Origin: Phycisphaerae bacterium
GTDB taxonomy: Bacteria > Planctomycetota > Phycisphaerae > SM23-33
Direction of reading: 5' to 3'
DNA length: 64,000 nucleotides
Assembly (NCBI GenBank): GCA_030745875.1
Contig: JASLNT010000118.1
Location: 20,519 to 84,518 of the forward strand
The first letter of the stretch is position 1. The number at the start of each line of letters is the position of its first letter. Below the pieces are notes generated by a model. The model had not been told where the DNA came from, made no database searches, and saw nothing but the letters and a program-made list of their open reading frames with translations. Position numbers and translations under genes: made by a program. This document shows, one piece after another, positions 7,144-15,677 of the stretch.

Positions 7144-9147
7144 TTGAACGAGCAAACGATGGGCGACCTGAAAGTAATATCGGAAATGACCCCCAGCGGC
7201 GATCAGCCCGAGGCGATCGAACGCCTCGTTCGCAACTTCCGCCAGGGGCAAAAGCGAAACGTGCTGCTGGGCGTCACCGGATCGGGCAAGACGTTCACTA
7301 TGGCGCACGTAATCGAGAAACTCCAGCTTCCAACGCTGGTGATCAGCCATAACAAGACGCTGGCCGCTCAACTCTACGAAGAGTTCAAATCGCTCTTTCC
7401 CGAAAACGCCGTCGAGTACTTCGTTAGTTACTACGACTACTATCAGCCCGAAGCCTATATCGCCGCACGCGATATCTACATCGAGAAAGACGCATCCCGC
7501 AACGACGACCTCGAACGCCTGCGTTTGTCGACCACCACAAGCCTTTCGCATCGCAAGGACGTTGTGATTGTCGCCAGCGTGTCGTGCATTTTCGGTTTGG
7601 GCAGCCCGGATGAGTACAAGAAGATGGTTGTCGCCCTGTCGGTGGGGCAGGACATCGAGAGGCATGAATTGCTCAGGCGTCTGGTTAACCTGCACTACAA
7701 GCGAAACGACGTTGCGTTCGAGCGGGGCACGTTTCGCGTGCGGGGCGATACGGTCGATATCTATCCGGCATACGAGCAGTTTGGATATCAGATCGAACTG
7801 TTCGGCGAGACAGTAGAGAAGATCAGGCTGATTCATCCGACCACCGGAGACGAGCTTTCGGTTACCGAAAAGGCGTTCATATTCCCAGCCGTTCACTACA
7901 TCGCCGAAGACGACACTATCGAGCGCGCCGTCGTCGGGATAAAGGAGGACCTTGAGAATCGCCTGATCGCGCTGCGCAACGAGGGCAAGCTGCTCGAGGC
8001 CCAGCGGCTGGCCGCACGCACGCGTTACGATATCGAGATGATGCTGGAGACCGGCGCGTGTCAGGGCATTGAGAACTACTCGCGATATCTCGACGGTCGC
8101 CGGTCCGGAGACAAACCGTATACGCTGCTGGATTACTTCGGTGATGAGTTCCTATTGATGATCGACGAATCTCACGTGACCATTCCGCAGATCAGGGCGA
8201 TGTTCAACGGCGATCGAAGCCGCAAGCAAGTGCTCGTGGACCACGGGTTCCGCCTGCCCAGTGCGATGGACAACCGTCCCCTGAGATTCGAGGAGTTCGA
8301 GGAGTTGTGGCAGGGGGTGACGTTTGTTTCGGCGACTCCGGCTCCGTACGAATTGGAGTTGTGCGGCGGAGAGGTTGTCGAGCAGATTATCCGACCGACC
8401 GGTCTGGTCGATCCGATAGTGGAGGTGCGTCCGGCCAGCGGGCAGGTGGACGATCTGTTGAAAGAAATATCCGGTCGCGTCGAGGTTGGCGAGCGCACCC
8501 TGATCACCACGCTGACCAAGCGCCTGTCTGAGGATCTCAGCGAGTACATCAAGGCCGAGGGCTTCAAGTGCTGCTATCTTCACAGCGAGGTCAAGACCAT
8601 CGAGCGTGTCGAGATACTTCGAGATCTTCGCTCGGGAACGTTTGACGTGCTGGTCGGCGTGAATCTGCTGCGTGAGGGGTTGGACCTTCCGGAGGTGTCG
8701 CTTGTGGCGATTCTCGACGCGGATAAGCAGGGCTTCCTCCGCTCGGCGACGAGTCTGATCCAGACCATCGGGCGATGCGCCCGAAACGTTAACGCTCGCG
8801 TGTTGTTGTATGGCGATCGCGTTAGCGAGGCTATGCAGAAAGCTATCGACGAAACCGAGCGGCGGCGTGTGGTCCAGGAAGCCTATAACATCGAACACAA
8901 CATTACTCCCGAGACAATTCGCAAGGCGATCACCGTAACGCTCACCGAAGAGGCCCAGGCCCGCGAGATAGCCCGCCAGGCCATCCACGCAACCGAGAAC
9001 GAATACGATCGCGTCGAATTGATCGCCGAACTGGAGCGCGAGATGCTCCGTGCGGCTGAAGATCTGGAATTTGAACGCGCCGCTCGCCTCCGCGATGAAA
9101 TCGCCGAACTGAAAGCCGCCGACGAAACCACTTCCGCCGACGAATAA
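7144..9147 (+). CDS. uvrB: Excinuclease ABC subunit UvrB
   Basis: 667-aa damage-recognition helicase-like subunit of UvrABC nucleotide excision repair. Seen: Walker A GVTGSGKT, the beta-hairpin region SYYDYYQPEAYI, the Walker B region DESHVTIPQ, helicase motif VI TIGRCARN (with Cys where Ala is usual), and a C-terminal UVR motif (ELEREMLRAAEDLEFERAARLRDEI) that contacts UvrC. I prefer the TTG start at 7144, because GGAG at 7136-7139 is correctly spaced from it; the ATG at 7159 is the alternative, five codons in, and matches where many UvrB proteins begin. Monocistronic here. An inverted repeat overlapping its promoter suggests regulation. It ends 12 bases before the convergent DUF1501 gene. 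Confidence 0.96.
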   Translation: MNEQTMGDLKVISEMTPSGDQPEAIERLVRNFRQGQKRNVLLGVTGSGKTFTMAHVIEKLQLPTLVISHNKTLAAQLYEEFKSLFPENAVEYFVSYYDYYQPEAYIAARDIYIEKDASRNDDLERLRLSTTTSLSHRKDVVIVASVSCIFGLGSPDEYKKMVVALSVGQDIERHELLRRLVNLHYKRNDVAFERGTFRVRGDTVDIYPAYEQFGYQIELFGETVEKIRLIHPTTGDELSVTEKAFIFPAVHYIAEDDTIERAVVGIKEDLENRLIALRNEGKLLEAQRLAARTRYDIEMMLETGACQGIENYSRYLDGRRSGDKPYTLLDYFGDEFLLMIDESHVTIPQIRAMFNGDRSRKQVLVDHGFRLPSAMDNRPLRFEEFEELWQGVTFVSATPAPYELELCGGEVVEQIIRPTGLVDPIVEVRPASGQVDDLLKEISGRVEVGERTLITTLTKRLSEDLSEYIKAEGFKCCYLHSEVKTIERVEILRDLRSGTFDVLVGVNLLREGLDLPEVSLVAILDADKQGFLRSATSLIQTIGRCARNVNARVLLYGDRVSEAMQKAIDETERRRVVQEAYNIEHNITPETIRKAITVTLTEEAQAREIARQAIHATENEYDRVELIAELEREMLRAAEDLEFERAARLRDEIAELKAADETTSADE

Positions 9148-9159
9148 GCCCCCCCGGAT

Positions 9160-10377
9160 TCAACTGACGAACAGGTCCAGAGGTTTGAACTCGGACCCAA
9201 CCGCGGGCTTGCTGTCCAAACCCAGCCAGCCGGTCAACACCGTAGCGTAAATTCGCCTGAAGTCGGTGTGATGCCTCAGGGCGTCGTTGTCAAGATCGGC
9301 CAGGGACGGATGCTTGCCGACCAGGCCCGCGCGGACCTTTGAGCCCATAAGAAACACCGGCGCCGCATTGCCGTGCCCCGTGCCCCGGCGTCCGTTTTCG
9401 GTGAGTGTGCGACCGAATTCGGAGAGTGTCATGAGTGCTACGCGATCGAGGCGTTTTCGTGCGGTCAGGTCCTCCACAAACGCCGTCAGGCAGGCTGACA
9501 GGTGCCCGAGCAGGGCGGCGTGGTTGTCGCGCTGAATGGCGTGGTTGTCGAACCCGCCGATTCCCCCTCCGCCAAGTTCCGTGAAGAAGATTCGGACGCC
9601 TATCTCTGCGTCTATGAGTTCAGCGACCGTCTTCAGTTGCGGGCCGAGACCTTGTTTGGGGTATCGTCCGATCCCGGTGGATTGGGCGAGCACTGTCTTG
9701 ATCTGGCGACTGGTTGCGCGAGCCGCGTTGTCAGCGCTGTGTGCGTGATTTAGCAGCGGATTGTCGCTCTTGGACGATTTGCTTTTGGGCGTCGTCTTGC
9801 GAAGGGTCAACTGGCGGGCGGAGTTGATGGACGGTGCGATTGCGTCTTGTGCGGCCAGGGCGAAAGGTTGCGCGATCGGGCCTACGAACACGCCCGGCGC
9901 GCGTGCCTGATCTTTGCGGGCCATGCTGTCGATCGTTCGCCCGACCCAACCGGTGGGGCACTTCGATGCTCCGGGTCTGGCGGTGTGCCAGTTTCTCATC
10001 GCTCCGGGATGGGACCGGTCCGAACCGGGGCAACCGACGCCCTGGACGACAGCAAGTTGTCCGGATTTGAGCAGTCGCGAGAAGCCTTCCAGCTTCGGGT
10101 GGAATCCAACGTAATCATCGATTCTCAGGACGTCCTTCTTGCGAAGTCGCAGCGTGGTGCGTTTCCGGCCGTAGACGTCGTCGGCGTAGGGGACCACGGT
10201 GTTCAAACCGTCATTGCCTCCGGAAAGCTGCACGATCACCAGCACGCGATTGCTTCGGTTGTGGGGCCTGGCGGCGAGTGCGGAGCGGGTCAGGACTGTC
10301 GGTATCGCACCGCCAAGCGACAGCAAAGCCGGGGTCCCGATTGCGGATATTAAGAAGTCGCGGCGTGATTGGGCCAT
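9160..10377 (-). CDS. DUF1501 family protein, Tat-exported
   Basis: 405-aa DUF1501 protein, part of a Planctomycetota hallmark pair with DUF1800. The fold belongs to the alkaline-phosphatase/sulfatase-like group, but no substrate is known. Seen: a twin-arginine signal (AQSRRDFLISA followed by a hydrophobic stretch and ALA), VQLSGGNDGLNTVVPY, HPGAMRNWHTA, GGFDNH, LSEFGRTLTENGRRGTGHG and HHTDFRRIYATVL, all typical family blocks. I placed the start at 10377, where GGAG lies 8 bases upstream and the Tat motif is at residues 4-6; an in-frame extension of 77 codons would overlap the upstream DUF1800 gene. The gap to that gene is 16 bases, so the two belong to one operon. Likely periplasmic. Confidence 0.9.
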   Translation of the reverse strand: MAQSRRDFLISAIGTPALLSLGGAIPTVLTRSALAARPHNRSNRVLVIVQLSGGNDGLNTVVPYADDVYGRKRTTLRLRKKDVLRIDDYVGFHPKLEGFSRLLKSGQLAVVQGVGCPGSDRSHPGAMRNWHTARPGASKCPTGWVGRTIDSMARKDQARAPGVFVGPIAQPFALAAQDAIAPSINSARQLTLRKTTPKSKSSKSDNPLLNHAHSADNAARATSRQIKTVLAQSTGIGRYPKQGLGPQLKTVAELIDAEIGVRIFFTELGGGGIGGFDNHAIQRDNHAALLGHLSACLTAFVEDLTARKRLDRVALMTLSEFGRTLTENGRRGTGHGNAAPVFLMGSKVRAGLVGKHPSLADLDNDALRHHTDFRRIYATVLTGWLGLDSKPAVGSEFKPLDLFVS

Positions 10378-10393
10378 ATCTATTCTCCAGGAG

Positions 10394-11731
10394 TCATGCC
10401 AACTGGAACTCCGGGCTGGTGACCAGGGCGTATGTGAAGTTTCGCAGGTGATCGGACGGGGCGCCGTCGGGCGGTTGGAGTTTCCACAACCTTTCAAACG
10501 CAGCATCGTCATGTCCGCCCAGCAGCCCGCCCAGGAAGCGTCCAGCCGCTTTGGAGTCAGTGTGACCGTGTTGTTTCGACACCGAGGCCGGGTCACACTT
10601 CCCGCCATAGGGCCCCGAGGCGGACAGCAGCGCTGCGGCTAGGTTGCTGCGCCCGATCACTGTCGCCTGGTTAAGCCAGTATCTCCCGCCGGTCCATCCG
10701 TTCGGCGTGGGGGGATAGTACAAGTTCTCGCCCAAGGCCGCCAGATCCGCTGCGAGTCTGGTTGTCGGAGCCAAAGCCTCCAAGCTCCGAATCACGCCGA
10801 CAGCGAACTCGACCGGACGCTTGACTCGACGCAGACGCACAGCGTCAGAAAAGAACAGATTGCTCCGAAGCATGGTCTCCACGACTCGCCCCACGTCGAA
10901 GTCTCGCGCAAATGACTTCACCAGCGGAGCCAGCAGGGCGTTGTCGGGCTCGTCGGCCTCGCTGATGAACCAGCGAAAGAGCTTTCGAACGATGTTCGAC
11001 GCGGTCGCCGGATGGCGGGCTGCGATGCTTACAACGTCGTCGTATTTGAACTTGTCCGTTTTACCGAGAACTGTCTTGTCGCCCTGGTCGTGTTCCTGGG
11101 CGAAGTAGCGTCTTTGGTTCCGCAGCACGAACCATCCGGTCATCGCCCGGGCGGTTTGTCGTATGTCTTCTTGTGAGCATGCCTCCGGACCGACGGTGTA
11201 GCGAGTGAGCAACTGGCGTGCGAATGTTGTGTCCGGTCGGGCTTTTCGATTCGCCTTGGCTCCGAGCGACAGGAGGGTTGCGGTGTCTGTTGCGACAGCG
11301 GCCAGCAGTACGGGGAATCGTCCCATGGCGTGGGTTCTAAGCTTCGCGACGTGCTCTCGTATCATCGCCCCTTTCCCCAGGCCCGCTGCGCTGACGGCGA
11401 AGAAATCATGCCAGAAAAGCGTCATTTTCTCCAATAGCGGGTCGGGCGTCAGGATCATCCGCCTCAGCCACCACGCCCGCAGCGTCTGGGGAGAGTCCAC
11501 CGCCCGGGCGTACTGGTCGCACGTTCGGTTGAAACCCGCCGCGTCCGCTTTGGGTCCCAGCAGGATATCCACCGTCTTCTGCGGACCAGCCTTCAGGGAC
11601 TGCTGCAACTGCTCCCATGTCGCCCCGAATCCCGCTCGGCGCCATAGATGCGCCGCCCCGTTCAGATTCCACGGGCATCGATCCGACGGCTCGTATCGGC
11701 GCCATGGACTGGTTTCAGTCGCGCCAGCCAT
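10394..11731 (-). CDS. DUF1800 family protein
   Basis: 445-aa DUF1800 protein, the usual partner of DUF1501. Seen: AAHLWRRAGFGAT near residue 26, RAWWLRRMILTPDPLLEKMTLFWHDFFAVS around 85-115, FARQLLTRYTVGP, EDIRQTARAMTGW, and YYPPTPNGWTGGRYWLN, all family-specific. No signal peptide is obvious, unlike DUF1501. Its ATG overlaps the stop of the upstream 594-aa gene by one base (TAATG), a translational-coupling arrangement, and DUF1501 follows 16 bases after its stop. The three proteins are therefore probably made in fixed proportion from the transcript that starts upstream of 13515. Biochemical role unknown. Confidence 0.9.
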   Translation of the reverse strand: MAGATETSPWRRYEPSDRCPWNLNGAAHLWRRAGFGATWEQLQQSLKAGPQKTVDILLGPKADAAGFNRTCDQYARAVDSPQTLRAWWLRRMILTPDPLLEKMTLFWHDFFAVSAAGLGKGAMIREHVAKLRTHAMGRFPVLLAAVATDTATLLSLGAKANRKARPDTTFARQLLTRYTVGPEACSQEDIRQTARAMTGWFVLRNQRRYFAQEHDQGDKTVLGKTDKFKYDDVVSIAARHPATASNIVRKLFRWFISEADEPDNALLAPLVKSFARDFDVGRVVETMLRSNLFFSDAVRLRRVKRPVEFAVGVIRSLEALAPTTRLAADLAALGENLYYPPTPNGWTGGRYWLNQATVIGRSNLAAALLSASGPYGGKCDPASVSKQHGHTDSKAAGRFLGGLLGGHDDAAFERLWKLQPPDGAPSDHLRNFTYALVTSPEFQLA

Positions 11732-13515
11732 TACTTGTCTCCCTTGCGCTCCGCAGGCATGTTGAGGTGAACTTCCAGTGATATCTTCGATCGCATCTTG
11801 TCAACGCCGACACTCAGGTTCATTTTAGACACGCTTCTTATCGCCGCCAGGATCATGTCAAGTTCCGCCTGGGCCTGTTGTTTGGTATGACCTTTCTCGA
11901 CGATATTCTGGCGGATGAGGTTTTTGCTGTTGGCTTTGAGAATCGACGCCAGTTGCCCGCCATCGAGTTCGACCATGCTGTGGACTCCGGCGGGGGGGCT
12001 GGGCGGTTGAGCCGCTTCTTTCGCCAGGGCGTCCATAATGTCTCTGGCCAGCGCGTCGGAGGAACTCAGGATTACGTGGTTTCCGGGCATCGCCAGTGTC
12101 GGGCTGAAGTTGAATCGCATGTGTGCGCCCGCGGGTTGGTCTTCGGAGGGCGGGGTGAACCCGGTTACGGTGTACTTTGTCTTGCGGTAGACCGGCCGGT
12201 CGATGATAAGCCCGGGCTCGGCGCTTTGGCCTCTGGTGAAATTGACCAGTCCAATCGCCTTCTGCCACGCCTCTTCCATAATCGGAGAGAACTTTTTGGG
12301 ATTCTTCATCGGTAAGACAAGGGCGAACGCAGGGATCTTCACCGCCGGTGTTCCAGCGGCTGGGTCGTACTTCTGCTCTACGACGACCAGGCGGATCTTC
12401 GAGCCCATTTGTCCCAGGACTTCGGTGGTGAGGTCGCGACCGGTGAAGAATATCCCCATCATATTCTCGAAGAATATCAACCCGCCCGTCCGTTCGGGAA
12501 ACAGTTTGTCCTTGGCTGCGTAGAAGCCTTGCAGGTCGCGGTGCAGACTTATCGCTGCGATGCGACGGGGCACATCCAAGTGGGGCATGGCGCCGTCTGA
12601 GGCGCTTGTGGGAAGAGCGAATTTGGCGGCGCCGGTATCCGCGAGCGTTCCGTCTGATATCGCGTCGATAGTCAGCGTGTCGTTCTTGATCTTCAGCGAC
12701 AGGTTCAGCCACGTAGAGTTGCCCAACGTTTCGGTGATCGGAGCGGTCAGGAGCGCCAGCAACGGATTCTTCTGCGCCGCCAGCGCTTTGGCGACGGCCG
12801 GTATTTGCTTCAGAACTGCAGTGTTGACGTAAACGGTTGCTGCTGCGTCTGCGGGGGCGGACTTCAGGGCTTTTCGGTAAGCCGGGGCCGAGGCGATGGA
12901 CTTCCGGCCGGCTTTGGCTCGCAGGTCCAGGGCTGCTTGCAGCACCTTGGGTGAGCTTGCGATAATCAGGCGTTTTCCAATGATCGCATGGGCTTCATTT
13001 GGTCCGAGCGACCATGTAGTTACACCGGCGTACTTTGTGGAGGGAACGCCTGTTGTTACGCCTTTCTTCTCGGCTTCGGACTCGATAAGGAACAGCAGGA
13101 GATCGTGAGTTTCCTTGAGCACCTTCGTGTCGAGGGCATCGATTATGAGAAGGCTGCTTTTTCGGGGCCCGACGGCGAATGTGGCTCCTCCGCCGATCAG
13201 CCTGCGGACTATTGACTGCCAATCGGCGTCCAAACGCGTCTCAAGAAGTCTCACAAGGCTGCGAAACTGCTTGAATCCCTTGTTGGCGGTCTGCTCCTTG
13301 TATTGTGGGGAGGCTTCTATGGCTTCGATCAGCTTCGGTCGCAGAATCAGATCCAACGCAGCTTTCGGTTTGGAAATGTTTACGACGATTAGCGCGCCGC
13401 TCGGGACCCACCGATCTGCTGGCGGCGGGGGGTCGGCGCCGTGTGCGGTCGCCAGGGGAATCAGCGCCATGATCAAAGCCGGGGCAATCAGGAGAGTCTT
13501 TCGTTTGCGAAACAT
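11731..13515 (-). CDS. Exported 594-aa protein of unknown function (DUF3352-like), first gene of the DUF1800/DUF1501 operon
   Basis: Starts with a clear signal peptide (MFRKRKTLLIAPALIMALIPLATAHGA). The mature protein opens VPSGALIVVNISKPKAALD, resembling large exported proteins of the DUF3352 type, in which two related halves describe a protein that 'handles' a membrane or surface component; this assignment is weak. Two parallel-looking segments are present (residues about 30-300 and 310-590), each with a strand-turn pattern ending in a short Gly- or Ser-rich stretch. No catalytic motif is visible. A good Shine-Dalgarno (AAAGGAAAGGATGG) precedes the ATG. It is translationally coupled to DUF1800 and lies about 140 bases downstream of a strong terminator that ends the proposed small RNA. 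Confidence 0.7.
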   Translation of the reverse strand: MFRKRKTLLIAPALIMALIPLATAHGADPPPPADRWVPSGALIVVNISKPKAALDLILRPKLIEAIEASPQYKEQTANKGFKQFRSLVRLLETRLDADWQSIVRRLIGGGATFAVGPRKSSLLIIDALDTKVLKETHDLLLFLIESEAEKKGVTTGVPSTKYAGVTTWSLGPNEAHAIIGKRLIIASSPKVLQAALDLRAKAGRKSIASAPAYRKALKSAPADAAATVYVNTAVLKQIPAVAKALAAQKNPLLALLTAPITETLGNSTWLNLSLKIKNDTLTIDAISDGTLADTGAAKFALPTSASDGAMPHLDVPRRIAAISLHRDLQGFYAAKDKLFPERTGGLIFFENMMGIFFTGRDLTTEVLGQMGSKIRLVVVEQKYDPAAGTPAVKIPAFALVLPMKNPKKFSPIMEEAWQKAIGLVNFTRGQSAEPGLIIDRPVYRKTKYTVTGFTPPSEDQPAGAHMRFNFSPTLAMPGNHVILSSSDALARDIMDALAKEAAQPPSPPAGVHSMVELDGGQLASILKANSKNLIRQNIVEKGHTKQQAQAELDMILAAIRSVSKMNLSVGVDKMRSKISLEVHLNMPAERKGDK

Positions 13516-13656
13516 GTGTCCATCCTTTCCTTTCAGAACGATTCACACATCAATACGCCGCGGCGGCGGGAATTGTTACAGCCTTTTGTCGCTTGCGGCG
13601 CCAATTTCACGGGAATTGTCGTCTGCTGGGATTATTGTATCGCATGAGACGGGCAT

Positions 13657-13753
13657 ATAAAAGAAGAAGGCCTGGCGGGGGAGACCAGGTCTTCTTCGGG
13701 ACACCCAACTCCGGGGGAACAGAGTCGGGTGGGTTCGGGTAATCTTGTACTAC
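13657..13753 (-). ncRNA. Candidate small RNA (about 97 nt) with two C-rich hairpin loops, or an attenuated leader
   Basis: Bounded by a consensus promoter and an intrinsic terminator on the minus strand. Proposed transcript: start near 13753; hairpin 1 pairs ACCCGACUC (13730-13722) with GAGUUGGGU (13711-13703), with one G-U that becomes an A-C clash on the other strand, supporting the orientation; hairpin 2 is the terminator. Both loops carry CCCCCG (UGUUCCCCCG and UCUCCCCCG). No ORF fits inside it. C-rich loops are a known feature of small RNAs that bind Shine-Dalgarno sequences, so that is a plausible role (inference). It could instead be a terminated leader of the downstream operon, whose ATG is about 240 bases from the start site. 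Confidence 0.55.
13659..13697 (-). terminator. Intrinsic terminator ending the candidate small RNA
   Basis: Stem 13685-13697 pairs with 13663-13675 (GAAGAAGACCTGG with CCAGGCCTTCTTC on the minus strand, one A-C mismatch), with a nine-base C-rich loop, followed immediately by TTTTATAT on the minus strand. There is no T-run in the plus direction, so it acts on minus-strand transcripts. Confidence 0.7.
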
Positions 13754-13759
13754 TAGTAT

Positions 13760-13788
13760 AGTATAGGCGGCGAGTGTGATTTTGTCAA
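13760..13788 (-). promoter_or_regulatory. Consensus sigma70-type promoter
   Basis: On the minus strand, TTGACA (13788-13783), exactly 17 bases, then TATACT (13765-13760). This is one of the best promoter matches in the window. It lies downstream of the thioredoxin-like gene and drives the candidate RNA at 13753-13657, with possible readthrough into the 594-aa/DUF1800/DUF1501 operon. Confidence 0.75.
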
Positions 13789-13821
13789 CCCGGGCTAAAA
13801 TGGAATCTGCATTTCAGTGGT

Positions 13822-14403
13822 CTAGAGCAGATCGCACGCCTCGGGAGGCATCCAGTGGGCGTCCCGATCCTTCCATTTAACGTTGCATCCGATGGGATTG
13901 GTCAGCGGTGTCGGCGGATCGTTCCCGTCCAGCAGAGCCTCCAGGGCGTCGCGCAGCTCGTGAGTGGTTTCCATACCGGCTTGGCGCGGGTTGTCGTCCA
14001 TGCGCCCGGTGTAGCGCAGCTTTCGATTCTCATCGAAAACGTAGTAGTGGGGCGTGCGCAGCGCGCCGTAGGCTTTGGCGACCGATTGTGTTTCATCACG
14101 CAGGTACGCGAACTTGAAGCCCTGTTCCCGGGCTCGTGCGATCATGTGTTCGAATGAGTCGGTGGGGTGGTTGACGTCCTCGTTTGAGTTGATGGCGACC
14201 AGTTCCACGCCCCGTGACGCGTAGTCGTCGTAGAGTTGGTTCATCCGATCTTCCGAACCGATTACGTATGGGCAGTGATTGCAGCTGAAAACGACAATCA
14301 GCAGGCGAGCCTCGCTGAAGTCCGACAGCCTGCAGCTTGCACCGTCAACGCCTGGAAGATCGAAATTCGGCGCGTCTGCGCCCAGTTCGAGCGTGAAGGA
14401 CAT
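13822..14403 (-). CDS. Thioredoxin-family (AhpC/TSA-like) protein
   Basis: 193-aa thioredoxin-fold protein of the redoxin/AhpC-TSA group. Seen: APNFDLPGVDG at residues about 10-20 (typical AhpC/TSA opening), the active-site VVFSCNHCPYV with a CxxC pair near residues 40-43, and the cis-Pro loop LRTPHYYVFD near 115-124. No signal peptide, so cytoplasmic. The CNHCPYV version is a distinct family seen widely in Planctomycetota and related phyla, probably a thiol-disulfide oxidoreductase rather than a peroxidase. A good RBS (AAAAGGAGTCGCCAC) precedes ATG. It follows the sialidase by 42 bases and may be the last gene of the histidine kinase/sialidase transcript. Confidence 0.85.
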   Translation of the reverse strand: MSFTLELGADAPNFDLPGVDGASCRLSDFSEARLLIVVFSCNHCPYVIGSEDRMNQLYDDYASRGVELVAINSNEDVNHPTDSFEHMIARAREQGFKFAYLRDETQSVAKAYGALRTPHYYVFDENRKLRYTGRMDDNPRQAGMETTHELRDALEALLDGNDPPTPLTNPIGCNVKWKDRDAHWMPPEACDLL

Positions 14404-14445
14404 GTGGCGACTCCTTTTGGGGCTTATCGCAGTGGGGCGGACCTG

Positions 14446-15642
14446 CTACTCAGTAATCCAGCTTGGCAACTTGCCGTTGCCCGTTTCCTTGCCTTTCAGC
14501 ACCCAACTCAAGTTGAACTTCGCAACGGTCGAACCGCCTTTTGGTCCGCCCTCGAAGTTCAGATAGATCCAGCCTTCGCTTTTTGTCTTGGGGCGGCCGG
14601 CGTCGAGGGAAGAGTACTGGCCCTTGCCTTCGAAGACCAGGCGTTTGATCGGCCAGCTCCTGCCTCCGTCGAAACTGGCCCATACGGTCATGTGGTGTCG
14701 ACCTCCGGGGCTGTCGCAGTTGCTGTACAGCAGGACGTCCTTTCCAGCTACAGGCAATCTCACCAGACCGCCCATGCATCCGTAATTAGTGTTCTGCGGC
14801 CCGTCGGGCAGGATCTTGCATATCGACAGCCCAGTCCATGTGGCGCCTCCGTCGGTGCTCTTGGCGGTCCACCGCCTGCGAGGATCTGCGCCCTGCTGGG
14901 CCCAATGCCTGCGGGAATTGTAGTAGATTTGTCCGTTGGACAACTCCGCCAGCGTCGCTTCTCCGGTGCCGTTGGCGGGGAACGGGGCGCTCGTCAGCCA
15001 GGTCTTCCCGCCGTCGTCGCTGTAGATGGCGTTTGTGTAATGCTCGGGCCATTTGCTGCGGTCGTTCCCGCTCGCGTAATGGCGCGATGGGCGTATGATG
15101 CGTCCGGCATGCTTGCCGTGACGCAGCGTAATTCCATGCTCGTTCATGTGCATATTCGGTACGTTGCCGTTCTTGTCGGGCTTGATCGTGACGTCCATTA
15201 CAGCCCACGTTTTACCGTGGTCTTTGCTGCGATACACCGTCAGCGGGGCCGGAGGATGATGCTTCTCGACGAACGCCAGAATCTCACCGTTGGTTTCGTT
15301 TACAGTCACGCCACCGCCCATGAACCCCTTTCCGACCAGAATCTCAGATCCCCATGTCTCGCCTCCGTCTTCGCTGCGAGTCACCATAACGCCGTTCCAG
15401 AAAGCAAGGACCGTTCCATCCACCGCAACAGCTACATTCGGGAAACGACCACGCTTGAAAACCTGCTTCATCGTAAGTTTCGGGGCGCCCAGGAACGGTT
15501 TCAGTTCGCCTTCTGCGGGAAGTCCGGCGGCTGTTGTCTTGGGGGCGGGGGCCTTAGATGTTTTGGGCTTGGTTATCGCCAGAGGCGCCAGGAAAACCAC
15601 GACCGCCAAAAACAGCATTACTTGCATTCTGTCACGTTTCAT
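14446..15642 (-). CDS. Secreted BNR-repeat (sialidase-like, GH33-type) protein
   Basis: 398-aa exported protein. Residues 8-25 form a signal peptide (VMLFLAVVVFLAPLAITKP). Five Asp-box repeats are visible: SEDGGETW, SKDHGKTW, SDDGGKTW, STDGGATW and SFDGGRSW, spaced along a six-bladed propeller typical of sialidases and BNR proteins. Likely cleaves terminal sugar acids or acts on carbohydrate, but the catalytic set (Arg triad, Tyr/Glu pair, Asp) cannot be verified by eye. Starts with GGGAG seven bases upstream, and its ATG is 35 bases after the hybrid kinase stop, so the two probably share a transcript, which would place this glycosidase next to a sensor protein. Confidence 0.8.
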   Translation of the reverse strand: MKRDRMQVMLFLAVVVFLAPLAITKPKTSKAPAPKTTAAGLPAEGELKPFLGAPKLTMKQVFKRGRFPNVAVAVDGTVLAFWNGVMVTRSEDGGETWGSEILVGKGFMGGGVTVNETNGEILAFVEKHHPPAPLTVYRSKDHGKTWAVMDVTIKPDKNGNVPNMHMNEHGITLRHGKHAGRIIRPSRHYASGNDRSKWPEHYTNAIYSDDGGKTWLTSAPFPANGTGEATLAELSNGQIYYNSRRHWAQQGADPRRRWTAKSTDGGATWTGLSICKILPDGPQNTNYGCMGGLVRLPVAGKDVLLYSNCDSPGGRHHMTVWASFDGGRSWPIKRLVFEGKGQYSSLDAGRPKTKSEGWIYLNFEGGPKGGSTVAKFNLSWVLKGKETGNGKLPSWITE

Positions 15643-15677
15643 CCTGCTCTCCCGTCTGTGAAATCGCTCTGTTGCGG

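Noticed and set aside
13657..13753. Identification of the RNA as 6S RNA, a T-box or a known riboswitch
   Set aside because: It is too short and lacks the long bulged stem of 6S RNA, the T-box bulge and any aptamer core I know.
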